From the NCBI RefSeq assembly GCF_043290135.1, contig NC_134709.1, forward strand, positions 70,732,456 to 70,796,455: a stretch of 64,000 nt of DNA. The letters run 5' to 3'. The notes beneath the pieces were generated by a model. The model searched no databases and was not told the DNA's origin. It saw only the letters and a program-made list of their open reading frames with translations. Origin of the DNA: Rhipicephalus microplus (taxonomy: Eukaryota > Arthropoda > Arachnida > Ixodida > Ixodidae). The number at the start of each line of letters is the position of its first letter. Position 1 is the stretch's first letter. Of this stretch, positions 11,640 through 22,031 are shown one piece after another. A program made the translations under genes and the position numbers.

Positions 11640-12090
11640 GCCACATATACGCACTTACAAAAAGCTGACCAAGAATATCCCACTACGTGCTCGATTGTCC
11701 AGAAATGATTGCCGGGACGAAAACCTACAAGTCCAAGCTATGTTGAGATCTTTAATGGCTGCGATGCTCACTTTTTTCAACGGAATAGCGATTACGTCAT
11801 TTCCATGGACACTACAGGTTCTAGATCCCGAGAAACCAGTCCTGGCAAGTTCTCTTTATGATTTAAGATTCTACCCTATGTATAAACAACCGCAGAGGAA
11901 CCAATCTCCAATATTTCTTGGTTTAAGACTTGTTATTTTTTCCTCCTTGCTTTCTGCATTTTTTCTTCCCTTTTCATTTCCAACCACACAGGATAGTAAA
12001 CCGGTGGCAACCTGGTTAACCCCTCTGCTTTTTCTTTGCTTTTTTCGCTTTTGTCTGCTCCATTTCATTAAAAGTGTGTCCAACAAAGAT
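11640..12090 (+). mobile_element. LINE 3' end fragment with decayed ORF2 C-terminus
   Basis: Around 11670-11730 the translation contains HYVLDCPEM, the Cys/His knuckle found after RNase H in I-type LINE ORF2 proteins. The following coding sequence is too decayed to follow. From 11930 the pyrimidine-rich 3' untranslated region gives ACACAGGATAGTAAACCGG and CCTGGTTAACCCCTCTGC, matching the other fragments of this family in the window. It appears 5'-truncated, as is usual for target-primed insertions. Confidence 0.55.
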
Positions 12091-13338
12091 AAACTAGTCT
12101 TTGAATTTGACCTCTTTCTTTTAGCCTAGGTAATACAGTTTTATGAACGAGTTTTTGCACCATAGAAGCTTGAGTTTCTTTGGCGTAAGAAGCCGAGAAT
12201 GTGCAAGACACTCTAAAGTGGCATTTTTTTAGCTGCTAATGTTTTTTTTTCAAATATATATAAAGCTACGGCATCAATCGAGTAAGATTTCTGGCACTTT
12301 GATGTTGTCGACACGTTAGCGTTGATGCTTGTGCCTGCTGTTCACAGCATTGTACTGAAGACCTTATGGTTCATTTTGTGTTTATTATGCAGCTCTCTGT
12401 AAAGCGTTTGCACATTAGAATATGTTTATTCCTTGCCGATGCTGAACACGTGCACAAAAAGGCAGTGCTAACATATATCAAGTTTGACACCGTCTATAAT
12501 ACATGCCCCCGTTGTCGACCACTTCGCTGTCTAAATATTCAAAGTTATATATTGCATTCAGGAGTGACACAGAACGTTTAAGCGGAAGTCAAATTACGGC
12601 CTTCTCTGCTTCGAGGCTCACAGACATGTCTTCAATACTCTGAAATTTCTCACTGTTTTTTTCAACGAATTCAAACGCTAGCATTCTGAGCATAGGTTTA
12701 TCAATTTGTGTGCACCACGAAGTGAGACGTTGTGCGGGCAAACAAATGATGCATACTTTCTATTTTTAACGCTTTCACCAAGGATTGCATAGACGACTTT
12801 CGTCCCTTTCAAGAAAGTGATTTAGGGTGTGCAGTGAAGCACGGAAACCTCTCCAAACAGTACGAAATATCAGGGCTGCAAAGCGAACAAGGAAATGCAC
12901 TACAGAAGAAAGTATCCAACACTACCGAATTCTTGCCAAAACGAGAGTTGAACCTTTCATGGCTGAATTGTCACGAAGGTGCAGCCACAAAGGAAGCGCC
13001 GCCAACACAGTTCCTCCTCTCGTTTAGCTCGTGGTATGCTCGAGGTCGCTCTCACTGCGCGCCACAAAGTGCGAAACGCTTCATACTATCGACCAGGTTG
13101 GCCGATTCACAGAAGGTGTATGCGCGGAAAGTGGACGAAGGCATTAGCAATTCAGATGAGAGATGCTGCAGCACAGCGGTGCCCTTTTTCACGGGTGGTT
13201 TCATGAAGTGTTCGACCCCGACAGTTGGCTTGAGACCTCTCGGGAGCAAAAGCAGAGATAGCGAAACTTGCGCGAATATTCATACTTGTCACCTGTAAAC
13301 ATGCGGCGCTTTCAGTGTGCTCTAAAACGTTTTTATTT
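12091..13338. other. No recognisable gene
   Basis: The longest frame (12834-13298, plus, 154 residues) is Ser- and Lys-rich and matches nothing I know. An alternative overlapping frame is equally uninformative. Treat as non-coding unless transcript data say otherwise. Confidence 0.4.
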
Positions 13339-13910
13339 TTATTTATAATATAGAGAAAAGAATGCGAATGCAGTCCTCGGTTGCGCTATTTCGCCTGTCA
13401 TTGCAAAAAGTGAAGTAAGCTTGCTTGGAAATGACTGCTTCTGTCGGTGGTTTAAAATACCACTGATGGGCAGCATTTTTTGTGCACAGTAAGAGATAGG
13501 AAAAAAAAGAGAAAAAAATGAGAGAAAGGCAGGGAGGTTCATAAGAAATTGGAACATCCTGTTTGCTACCCTGCACTAAGGAAAGGAAGATTCAGGAATA
13601 AAGATGGGAAAGAAAGCGAAAAGCGAAATAGATGCGCGGAAAAGAAAAGAAAAAAAGTGAGCTGGGATGCTATAGCGTATTCAATAGGCATTCAAAAGGC
13701 CACGCAAAAAGTTCAATAAGGCCTTTACTGGGTTTCTGTACGAAGACTCATTATGTCGCCTTTCAAGCACTGACTGTTCTGAAAAGGGTCTGTCGTCAAG
13801 GCGAGCTAACGCAGCAGCTAGCTGCCGTCTTTGCACGCAGGGCACTGACAAAGAACGTGCTCTATCGTTTCATTGCTGCCGCAATGATCGCTAGCAGCAT
13901 AATACTTTTT
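13339..13910 (-). mobile_element. 5'-truncated LINE: ORF2 C-terminus and 3' untranslated region
   Basis: Read on the minus strand, 13910-13660 encodes a broken but clear ORF2 tail: a knuckle with NETIEHVLCQCPACKDG, then after a frame change LDDRPFSEQSVLE, and finally NPVKALLNFLRGLLNAY. This is the same tail layout as LINE A in this window and as the fragment at 54857. The 3' untranslated region follows with GCAGGGTAGCAAACAGGA and CCTCCCTGCCTTTCTC. Orientation is opposite to the two fragments at 11396 and 11640. Confidence 0.7.
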
Positions 13911-13925
13911 TTTTTCAAATCGACA

Positions 13926-15957
13926 AGGTGATTACTACACTAAAGCAGGATCAACAATAGATGACCCTTATGCTTTCCGTGGCCTAATTTTCGAGTGTAT
14001 ATATTTGCCTGTTTGCAACGAGAAAAGAGCCTTGCCAAAAAAAAATTATCTCTCGTTTTTTTCATGATTCTTATGTATTTAATTTTCTGCTGCAGATTTT
14101 GCCATGAATTTGTTATTTTGAGAAAACCAATTAAGATACAATAATATCCTAAAAATTTGTCTTTTTTAGCTGCTTGTGTTCTCAATGTATCCACCTGAGG
14201 GACGTCTCATGACAGCTGGAAGGAGGAAAAAGCTAAAGTAGTCGCTTGCTACAGAATACACAAAACAAAACCTTCGCAAAACAGAGCTAGGCTTGCGATA
14301 ATTGTAACGAAGTATTAAAGACCATTCTGAGCCCTTGCTGCTTGAACAAACAAATGTCTTGAAAAGTGCTAAACATGCAGTAGGTACACTGTTGTTGTAT
14401 AACCATTGTTTTGACTAACAAACTAAAACGTCATTCAACAAAAACTTTCAGATATGGCGTCTCATGAGGTGCTCAACAATGAACTCACTATTGTTAACAA
14501 CGGTAAATTGAAAAGGGCTGGTCACGAAATTTGTGATCTCCGTGGCTGTAAAACGATGTGTAGTAAGGAAAGCAATGCTTCGTTTTTAGTGTTTATGGCA
14601 GCGATCAACAAAGACTGCTGCAAAATCTGCTAATGACACTTTTCTAAAGGCTACTCCGACCGCTATAACGCCTATAGGTAATGAAACTTATTAAAACTGA
14701 AAGTACCTCAAAGTTTACGCAAAAAGATGCTTAAGTTTCTATTTTACTTCACATTTGTTTTACGTTTGTAGGAGAGTCGGCTTTCAGCAACCATACTTTT
14801 AAAATATTTGTACAGCCATGTGCCCAAGTATTCTCTTAACTTCGTCGCAGTATTTCTAAAGGAAGTAAATAATGCGAAACACTTCGAGAAAATGTTGGTG
14901 AAATGCTTTAGTGCAAACTATATTACGCCACGTGAAACTGTGATGGTTCAATGAAAACTTTAAAGCAGTTTGTGTACCACTCACTACAAAGCCGCTTAGA
15001 CAAATATGCTTTTTGTCAGTTCAACTGTCTAACTTTATGAGCGTAATTATGAAATCACTACCACCACGACTTCTTAAAGTTTCTGGTAATATTAGCATAT
15101 CGGGATTGGAGCAACACGCAATAATATGCCAAAGCCCCAACACCTTTGTCCGTATGCAAGCTTCTTTACAACATTTTCTTTTCCTGCAGGATTGACAACA
15201 TTTTGTATACCCCATTGTCTCGTACTACCATTGACGAAGTAGACGTTTTGAATAAAATAAGTTACTATCCAATGCCGTGTAACAAAGTCCTTGAATAGCA
15301 AAGGCTCTGCTTACCTTGAGACTCCATATGAAATACGTGGATATAACCTTCATTTCGCGTGAGTTCTCCTTTTAAGACTCACCCTGTTCCATGGGCGTTA
15401 TAATTGGTAGTCGTCAAAAAAGGCCTCTCAAAATCATCGTAGTGAGAGCGCGGTGATTGGTTTGGCGGCTGCTGGCATCGAAATGAAACGAATGTCGGAG
15501 TAATCATTCTTATGGTAAACATATGGGCAGCAGCTGGTTACTCCATATAAGTATCTCCATATGAAATACTGAAGGCACTGCAGCCGTGGCCACCACGGAT
15601 AAATAACAAAGAGATGAAAGGACTTCGTTCCTGAAGACTCTAATATTTGGGAGGAATACTGAGTGGACTGCACTGAACGAGGGCTCTGAGATTGTATGAG
15701 TGCTTTGTTAAAATCAGAACCTTCGAACTTACCAAATACGGAGCCGAAGACGATTAAAACGACCCAATAACAACGATTAAAATCAAACAAAAGCAAAAAG
15801 TTTCGGCCCCCGTATGGGATTTTTGTTCACAAGTGAAACTCACGTTTTCCTTCTTCTTAACAAGGCTGCAGTACGGGGGCCGTGATATATTGCTTTTGTT
15901 TTGCTTGTAACCAAGGCCGGTGTGTTGTGTTGAGTTCATGTCTATTCCTGACTATAT
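13926..15957. other. No recognisable gene; AT-rich intergenic sequence
   Basis: Frames are short and lack domains (the largest is 120 residues on the minus strand at 15434-15796). There are no repeat pairs obvious by eye. The sequence ends against the (TA)n tract at 15964. Confidence 0.45.
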
Positions 15958-15960
15958 AAT

Positions 15961-16160
<200 letters not shown>

Positions 16161-16528
16161 GCAATTCCATCGGGTCGCGTTCCCGATCCAAACCCGATCC
16201 AAAGGGTATAACCGTATCGCCATTGCCATCGCGAGCTAGGAGTGCCTGGTTCTGCTGCGACGCTGCCTGTTGGCCTGGCTGCTTCTGTCCTGACGCCGCT
16301 ACCGCTTTCGCCCGGCGTCTACATTATATTTTGATCGAAGTTCAGCATATATATTGCTTAGAAGCAATATATTTTCCGCACCTTGCTCAAAAAAAGTTAT
16401 GATGCGACTAGCGAATATATCTCTTCGTACCGCCAGCGCTGCGCACGTCACGCCGGCCGCTGCCTCCATTGCGATTGATAGCCTCATCTACGTCGTCGCA
16501 TTGCTAGTGTAAAATTCCTGCTCCCATG

Positions 16529-17800
16529 GCGTTATTTCAGCTTGGGACTTTCTCTCCGCTAGTAAGGTCGTTATTGACTGCTCTCGCGCTGAGGTGAGAT
16601 TTGAAGTGCTTGGAGATGCTCCTTTATTGGATGCTCTTGAAACCGGGGACAAACTATTTGTCGCTGAAGACGCAACAAATAGTCCGTCGTTCGTCGCAAG
16701 TGTTCGCCCCTACTTTATGTCATTTTGGAGCTTCATGGTAATGCCAGCGGACTGCTCATATTGAACCTGTTGTCATGTCCTGTAACACTGGTTCGGGGCG
16801 AATACGTCGGGTGTGTTTACAGTCTCGACTCTTCTGCAATTATCGACATGTGGACTGTTCCTTCCACCGAAAACGAAGTCACCGGATTGGCTTGTGCCTC
16901 TTCGCCGCAAATCAGTACGCCTATTGTACTGAGCAGCTCCATCACCAACACGTTTATCACAGCGTGCTCAACTTTTACGACTCCTGGACAAGTTTCGTCC
17001 TTTCTTTCACTGCCAGCATACTTCCGTCGGCCGCACGTCAGCTGTGTGTGACTGCATCGATACGGGTACCAATGCGCCCCTGCGTCAAAGACCCTATCGC
17101 GTGTCTGCTACAGAGCAACAGGTTATTGACAATTAGGTATTTCACATGTTCAAGTGGGGCGTCCTTCAGCCTTCGAATAGACCATGGGCGTCTCCAGTTG
17201 TTCTCGTTAAAAAGCATGGATCAATTCACTTCCTGTGTTTACTACCGTCGTCATAAAAAATAACACGGAAGGACGTTTACCCCTGAGGATCTTGGCTACT
17301 GGCAAGTGCCTATGGTACCTGAAGACCAACCTAAGACGACCTTTGTCACACATGATGACGATTACGAATTCCATGCCAGGCCTTTTGGTCCTTGCAACGT
17401 GCCATCAACGTGCGAGCAGATGATGGACAATGTTTTGCGTGGCCTGAATGGAAAAACGTGCCTATGCTACTTAGATGACGTGGTTATAATTTTACCAGAT
17501 TCTCCCACGCATCTCCGTAGGCTATAGATGAAATACTACAGTACCTAACTGACGGCGGCTTTCAGCTCAACCTGAAGAAATGCCACGTCACCGCGTGTCT
17601 GCTGCCCCTCCTCGGCCATGTTGCGTCTTAAGACGGTATTCTTCCTGACAGCGCCAAGCTTAGGGCAGTTGCGTACCTGAGCCTGCATCTCTGAAGGATC
17701 TGCGCAGCTTTCTTGGCATCTGTTCGTATTTCCGGCGCTTTGATCGGAACTTTGCGATGATCACCACCCTCTTGACTACACGTCTACGGAGAGACTTGAA
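16529..17800 (+). pseudogene. Ty3/Gypsy pol fragment (protease end to reverse transcriptase), decayed
   Basis: Starting near 16529 the plus strand encodes a protease C-terminus (DFLSASKVVIDCSRAEVRF), then a linker with stops. After that come the reverse transcriptase entry (APLRQRPYRVSATEQQVI, then RPWASPVVLVKKHGS) and the palm at 17306-17527, with TCLCYLDDVVII holding the catalytic YLDDV. Thumb and connection sequence continues to about 17800 (FQLNLKKCHV, LLGHVAS). At least six stops or frame changes interrupt it. The style is close to the intact element at 49600 but this copy is much older. No LTRs were found around it. Confidence 0.8.
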
Positions 17801-17992
17801 ATGTACGCTTCAAGTTTTGTTTTATGTGAAGATGCTGGTAACTATGCACTTGGAACGTGCATTTACCCCTTTTTTGTGCTTAAAAAGAAACGTAGTAATG
17901 AACCTATTGTGGTTTTAACGTCAACGAAGTTTGACCGTCTTTATTTTTATTGTAACCTTTTTTGTCGTTTTCAAGGCCAAGAAAGAATCTCC
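17801..17992. other. Spacer between Gypsy relic and twin hairpins
   Basis: T-rich, with no motif I recognise. The 155-residue plus-strand frame that covers 17801-18268 spans the hairpins and is not credible as a protein. Confidence 0.4.
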
Positions 17993-18076
17993 CTGAAGAA
18001 TGTGCCTCACTGGCACATTCTTCAGCGAGGCACAAGTGATCGCCAATTGTGCCTCACTGGCACAAGTGGTGATCAC
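17993..18076. repeat. Twin hairpins sharing a GTGCC-TCACT-GGCAC core
   Basis: Hairpin 1 (17993-18025) has a perfect 14-bp stem CTGAAGAATGTGCC / GGCACATTCTTCAG around loop TCACT. Hairpin 2 (18036-18076) has an 18-position stem with one mismatch and one G-U, around the same loop TCACT. The two share the inner GTGCC/GGCAC arms but differ outside them. Confidence 0.85.
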
Positions 18077-18548
18077 TCACTGTCCCCGCTTATCACGAGA
18101 ATCGTTTGCGACGTACCATTGTGCAGCCACCATAGCACCACTGTGTCTCATTTGCTGAATGGAACAGCTCGTTTAAGAGTAATCAGGCTCTATCGGTCAC
18201 GTACTTTCTTCAGTTACTTTTTCGGTCTTATATTTAGGCATTTATTCGGTCTCGTTTTCATGGGATAACTTTCCGGTCGGTTCTGGCTTTTCTTTAGAGG
18301 CTGTCTCTCTCTCTACTGTGGTTGTTCACTCCACTATATAGGCGTTTGAAAGCTGTATCTTTTCTATATACACTTACCGCTGTCTCTATTTTTGTCGCTG
18401 GGGTCGATACAACATGAATATACCTTCTACCTTCTGCAAAAGAAGAGTCCTCATCAGTGTGTTGTGCGCATCTGTCCCGGAGAAATAAAATGCCTGCTCA
18501 AGAAGTCCACCAATCAATAACACGCATTCCGGGTTTTCATTTTTTTTC

Positions 18549-18662
18549 GGGTTTGGGTTAAAGAACCCCAGGTTATCGAAAATTCTTGAGCCCTACACCA
18601 TGGCGTCTCTCATAATGATGTGGTTGTTTCGGGACGTTAAACCTCACGTATAAGTTAATCAT
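18549..18662 (+). mobile_element. Ruka-type tick SINE, 5'-truncated
   Basis: Only the tRNA-unrelated tail is present: GTTAAAGAACCCCAGGTTAT, GAGCCCTACACCATGGCGTC, TCTCATAATGATGTGG and GGGACGTTAAACCTCACGTA. It aligns with the tail of the full copy at 60313. The tRNA-derived head is missing. Confidence 0.85.
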
Positions 18663-19639
18663 TTTCTTTCTCATGTAAACTTCAGGCCAGATCGCTTACT
18701 CTAGCTCTATTTTCAGAGATGTAACATATTTCTTAGTGTCGAGTTTTTTTGCCCTGCAATATAGGCAGCCATTCAATCGTCGTGTGCTTATGTAGAGTAA
18801 GCTTGTGATTTGCTATCCTTTGTTCGCAGTAAGCGCTATGTGTATACAAGTTGATATGCGTTGCATATCAACAAGAACAATCCTTCACGTAGACCTATTA
18901 TAATAATTGAACGAGGACAAGTGCTTGACCACTTTTGGCTTCTCAGCGATAGTGATCAGGATTGTGTGGGTCCAAGGCAATATACCGAAGTGTTTTATAT
19001 ATAGTTGTACGGTATTTTAAATACTCATAATAAAATTGTGTGTGGGTGAATCACTGCAAAATACAGGAAATGTTTCGTGGGCTGAGTTCACTTGAATTTA
19101 GACATACGGAACTCCCCGCTTGAGAGTTTCTAATTTCTAGATAATATTTTCTCATTTAAGATACCTTAATGGCCCTTGTCAGTCTCATAGTTCCAGCTGC
19201 CTTTATTTAACGCTACTTAATCTTGAAAATAACAATTTTCTCTTAATTTGTAATTGGAACTTTCTAAAAATGCGTCTCTCTTCTGAAGCACTAGTTGACA
19301 ATGTTCCACATTACGAAGGTGCAATATTGAGCCTGTGATGACCTTCCTTTCGAAATAATGATAGTACACAATTTTTAATGTGAACTCTCACTTGATGATT
19401 AGAGTTGGAAATCAAAAGTTGATGTCACCCTAGCCAAACGCTACTACTTAAACCGTGCTAACTTGGTTTTGCGAGTTAACCAGGTTTAGTTTACACGCGA
19501 CACGAGCAAAACTCAAGGAGGCTGTAATACAACCTGTTTGGAAAAACTGTCCTCGACCAGCGCACTAGCAACACATTTGGGCGTTCACTCATGGCATTCG
19601 CATGAACTCAGCACCCGTTTGTCCCACAAAAACTCCCAA
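18663..19639. other. No recognisable gene
   Basis: AT-rich sequence with no long open frame. Near 18850 there is a short palindrome TTGATATGCGTTGCATATCAA. The 5' leader of LINE B probably begins somewhere after 19600. Confidence 0.45.
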
Positions 19640-20180
19640 GCATTTCCACGAGGGTGGACCGCCAGGTGGCGCTGAGGAGTGCACACGCGTTCACATCGGC
19701 TCCGTCAATCATCGTACCTAGCAGCGGTTAAAATCATGTGACTACCAGTGAAACTACGGGAATTGTGCAGGAAGACGTCAGGTACACGCTGACACCACCT
19801 TTTTGGACAAGCGATCCCGGTTTCCTTTGGGAAGTGAAGACCTTCGGCAGAGCATGCCAACCCGCCACGCTAAGCCTCGCGGCGAAGCGGAACGCGGAGT
19901 CCTGGCAGCCAGCTCTCGGCCGACGCGTTGCGCTGCACCTGCCCGAACACCAACGGACAACGACCCGGAACTAGCCCAAGCAATTATGGACATGGATGAC
20001 CAAGACATCGAAACCCAAGTGAGCTCCTCGGTGGACGCCAACGAAAATTTCCTTTCACCTGACGAGGTGCTACAAGGGGAATCTACTAGCGACGCCGAGA
20101 ACAAGGAAAAAAAATTGCCCGCAGCTTCCCTCGGGGGAACACTGAGGAGGATGCGGAGCATATAATTGGTTAACGAGGTG

Positions 20181-20567
20181 TTAATTGGGCGTGGCATGCT
20201 GCTTGGCGCACCACGCCGCTACCTCGGCGCGCTTGCGCTCGCGGGCAGCATCGGGATCGGCCTCTCGTCGCCGACGCTTGCACTCGGCTTCCCGTTTTCG
20301 AAAGTCCGGGTCCTCTTGTCGACGCTTACGTTTCAAAGCGGCTGAATCCGGTGCTGCTGCTCGACGCTGACGTCTCTCAGCGGCTTCACGTTCTCTAAGT
20401 TGAGAATCTTCCGCTCGACGCCGACGTTTACGTTCGGCGTCGCGAGCTCTTCTCCGCGCTGCCTTGTCTTCGGACGACGACTTGGTTGCGGTTCCGCCAA
20501 CACTTTGGCCGGCGCTCGTCGAAGGGACGTCGATCAGTGCGACCTCGGACGTCGACGCGCCGTACAT
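20181..20567 (-). CDS. Arg/Lys-rich repeat protein of Helentron-like element
   Basis: The ATG at 20567 gives a protein of 128 residues; the frame is open further upstream but without ATG near the repeats. Residues 1-35 are Ser/Thr-rich (ALIDVPSTSAGQSVGG). From SSEDKAARRRARDAERKRR onward the protein is made of degenerate units of about 18 residues with the pattern A/E-E-x-K-R-x-R-R-x-x-D-P/S-x-x-R-x-R-E, and it ends KQHATPN. Such arrays form long basic helices and resemble the score-and-three (STPR) DNA-binding repeats, although the unit here is shorter than 23. The related locus at 32710-33111 has the same Ser/Thr-rich leader and EDKAA junction. It is probably a truncated N-terminal part of a larger Helentron protein. 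Confidence 0.55.
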   Translation of the reverse strand: MYGASTSEVALIDVPSTSAGQSVGGTATKSSSEDKAARRRARDAERKRRRRAEDSQLREREAAERRQRRAAAPDSAALKRKRRQEDPDFRKREAECKRRRREADPDAARERKRAEVAAWCAKQHATPN

Positions 20568-20630
20568 ACCAACCGACGAGCGGCAACTGAGCGAGCGAGC
20601 ACCGACCTTGAGTATGTATACAGCGCGACG

Positions 20631-20815
20631 GCGCATGCACTGTCAGCTGTCGAATGTTCGAGAAGGGGGAGAAGCGCAACGGCGCATGTGCGCGCGTCAG
20701 CTGCCGATGTTTTCGAAGCGCGACGGCGCATGCGCGCGCGTCAGCTGCCGATGTTCTCGAAGCGTGATGGCGCATGCGCGCTACATTATACAGCTAGCGA
20801 ATGTTCGTGAAGAGG
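20631..20815. repeat. Tandem repeat of 44-51 bp
   Basis: Units starting at 20631, 20682, 20726 and 20770 each open with GCGCATGC or GCGCATGT and contain CAGCTG-CGAATGTT or GATGTT followed by CGA/TGAAG. The two middle units are almost identical. Confidence 0.8.
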
Positions 20816-20827
20816 AGAAGCGCACGC

Positions 20828-20925
20828 GGTGTGTAGAGGAGGAAGGGTGCACAGATGGTGGAGGAGTGAAGCGCGCGCGGTGTGTAGAGGAGGAAGGGAT
20901 GCACAGATGGTGGAAGAAGGAGGAG
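20828..20925. repeat. Two-copy 51-bp tandem repeat
   Basis: GTGTGTAGAGGAGGAAGGG followed by TGCACAGATGGTGG occurs at about 20828 and again about 51 bp later. It lies inside the Helentron-like element, next to the 44-bp array. Confidence 0.8.
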
Positions 20926-21603
20926 GAAGCTTGCGGACGGCGCCGCACTACAAGCCTCGAGTATTAGATGCTCCGCATCTAAAAGACTCTGCGGAGGAAC
21001 GCGACGACGAAGCCAAGAATGGTCAGTGGCAGGTAGCTATGTCATTGCGACAGCGAAAACGCATCGGGAAACAAGAACGCGCCGCGAGTGATGAGAGCGT
21101 TGCTCGAGGCGAAACTGAGAGCAACAGCTCCGGCGCTAGAACGCTTGCAGAAGAGCAACGCGGAAGAGCATCTGAAAGGGGCCGACGACGAAAGCGCGCG
21201 GCACCGCTGCCCAAAAACGATATGAAGATTATCATGCGGCCCAGACCAGGGTTAGTTGTGAAAGAACTGAAAGCATACCAGGTTGCGCGAGCAATAGAAC
21301 ATGCGAGCGGTGACCCGGAGGCCTGTAACAGCCACAAATTTCTGCTTTGCCTTCGCAACGGATCAAACATAATTATTGCAAGCACTCCGTACGAAGATGT
21401 AGCAGAAAGGATCTTGAAGATAAAGACACTGGAGCTCAATGGCACCAACTATCCCGTGAACACCTACATATCCACTCCTGCTGGATACCTGAAAGGAGTG
21501 GTACACGGATTAGAACGCGAAACGCCAGAAGCTGAACTCCTGAGCCATCTCCGAGTGCGCACTCAAGGAGTGACAATTGTTCAAGCCCGCATGCTCGGAC
21601 AGT

Positions 21604-21616
21604 CACAAACTGCAGT
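21604..21616. repeat. Left target-site duplication of LINE A
   Basis: CACAAACTGCAGT, identical to 27461-27473. It belongs to the ORF1 coding sequence of LINE B (SQTAV). Confidence 0.92.
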
Positions 21617-22031
21617 TTTTTTATTTATTGATATGATATATAAGGAGATGTTGGCGCACCATTATGGCGCCGGCTACTCCTTAGCCGTTGATTGAAACTT
21701 GAACACGTATGTTGAAGCAAAACATACAAAGCAGTGCAGGGAAAATTGAAAAACTCGGGCACAGATATGCAAAGACACACTTATACGCACATATCACAAT
21801 GGTAAGTAAATGTTCGAAAGTCAATGTAAGAAGTCTCTGGAAATGTCCCTCGTTATTATTCGGTCCACCAGCACAAAACAGCAAAGCACACGTTTTGTCC
21901 TTATAAAGATGCATTCACTTGTATGTACATAATGGTTGATACGTCATTCATTTCACAACACACACGTGATGGGTGTCACATGATACTGTAAACAATAAGT
22001 ACATGTGTTACAAATGAAGGTTTGTTCTTTG

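Larger units (their letters stand above)
20155..20987 (-). mobile_element. Helitron/Helentron-like non-autonomous element inserted in LINE B ORF1
   Basis: An insertion interrupts the ORF1 frame. Its left edge holds ATGCGGAGCAT and its right edge AGATGCTCCGCATCT, so the ends carry related inverted, hairpin-forming termini. It contains a minus-strand ORF with Arg-rich repeats and two blocks of tandem repeats next to the right end. A second locus at 32390-33360 has a related ORF and shares the subterminal TGCGGACG-CGCCG. Helentron and Helitron2 elements are known for asymmetric terminal inverted repeats and internal tandem arrays. No Rep/helicase is present. Exact ends are uncertain by several bases. 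Confidence 0.6.

Noticed and set aside
19778..20197. 139-codon minus-strand frame opposite LINE B ORF1
   Set aside because: It is antisense to the ORF1 N-terminal region and has no domain.
20181..20567. Calling the Arg-rich ORF a true STPR-domain transcription factor
   Set aside because: The unit is about 18 residues rather than 23, and the ORF lies in a transposon-like insert with a truncated relative nearby.
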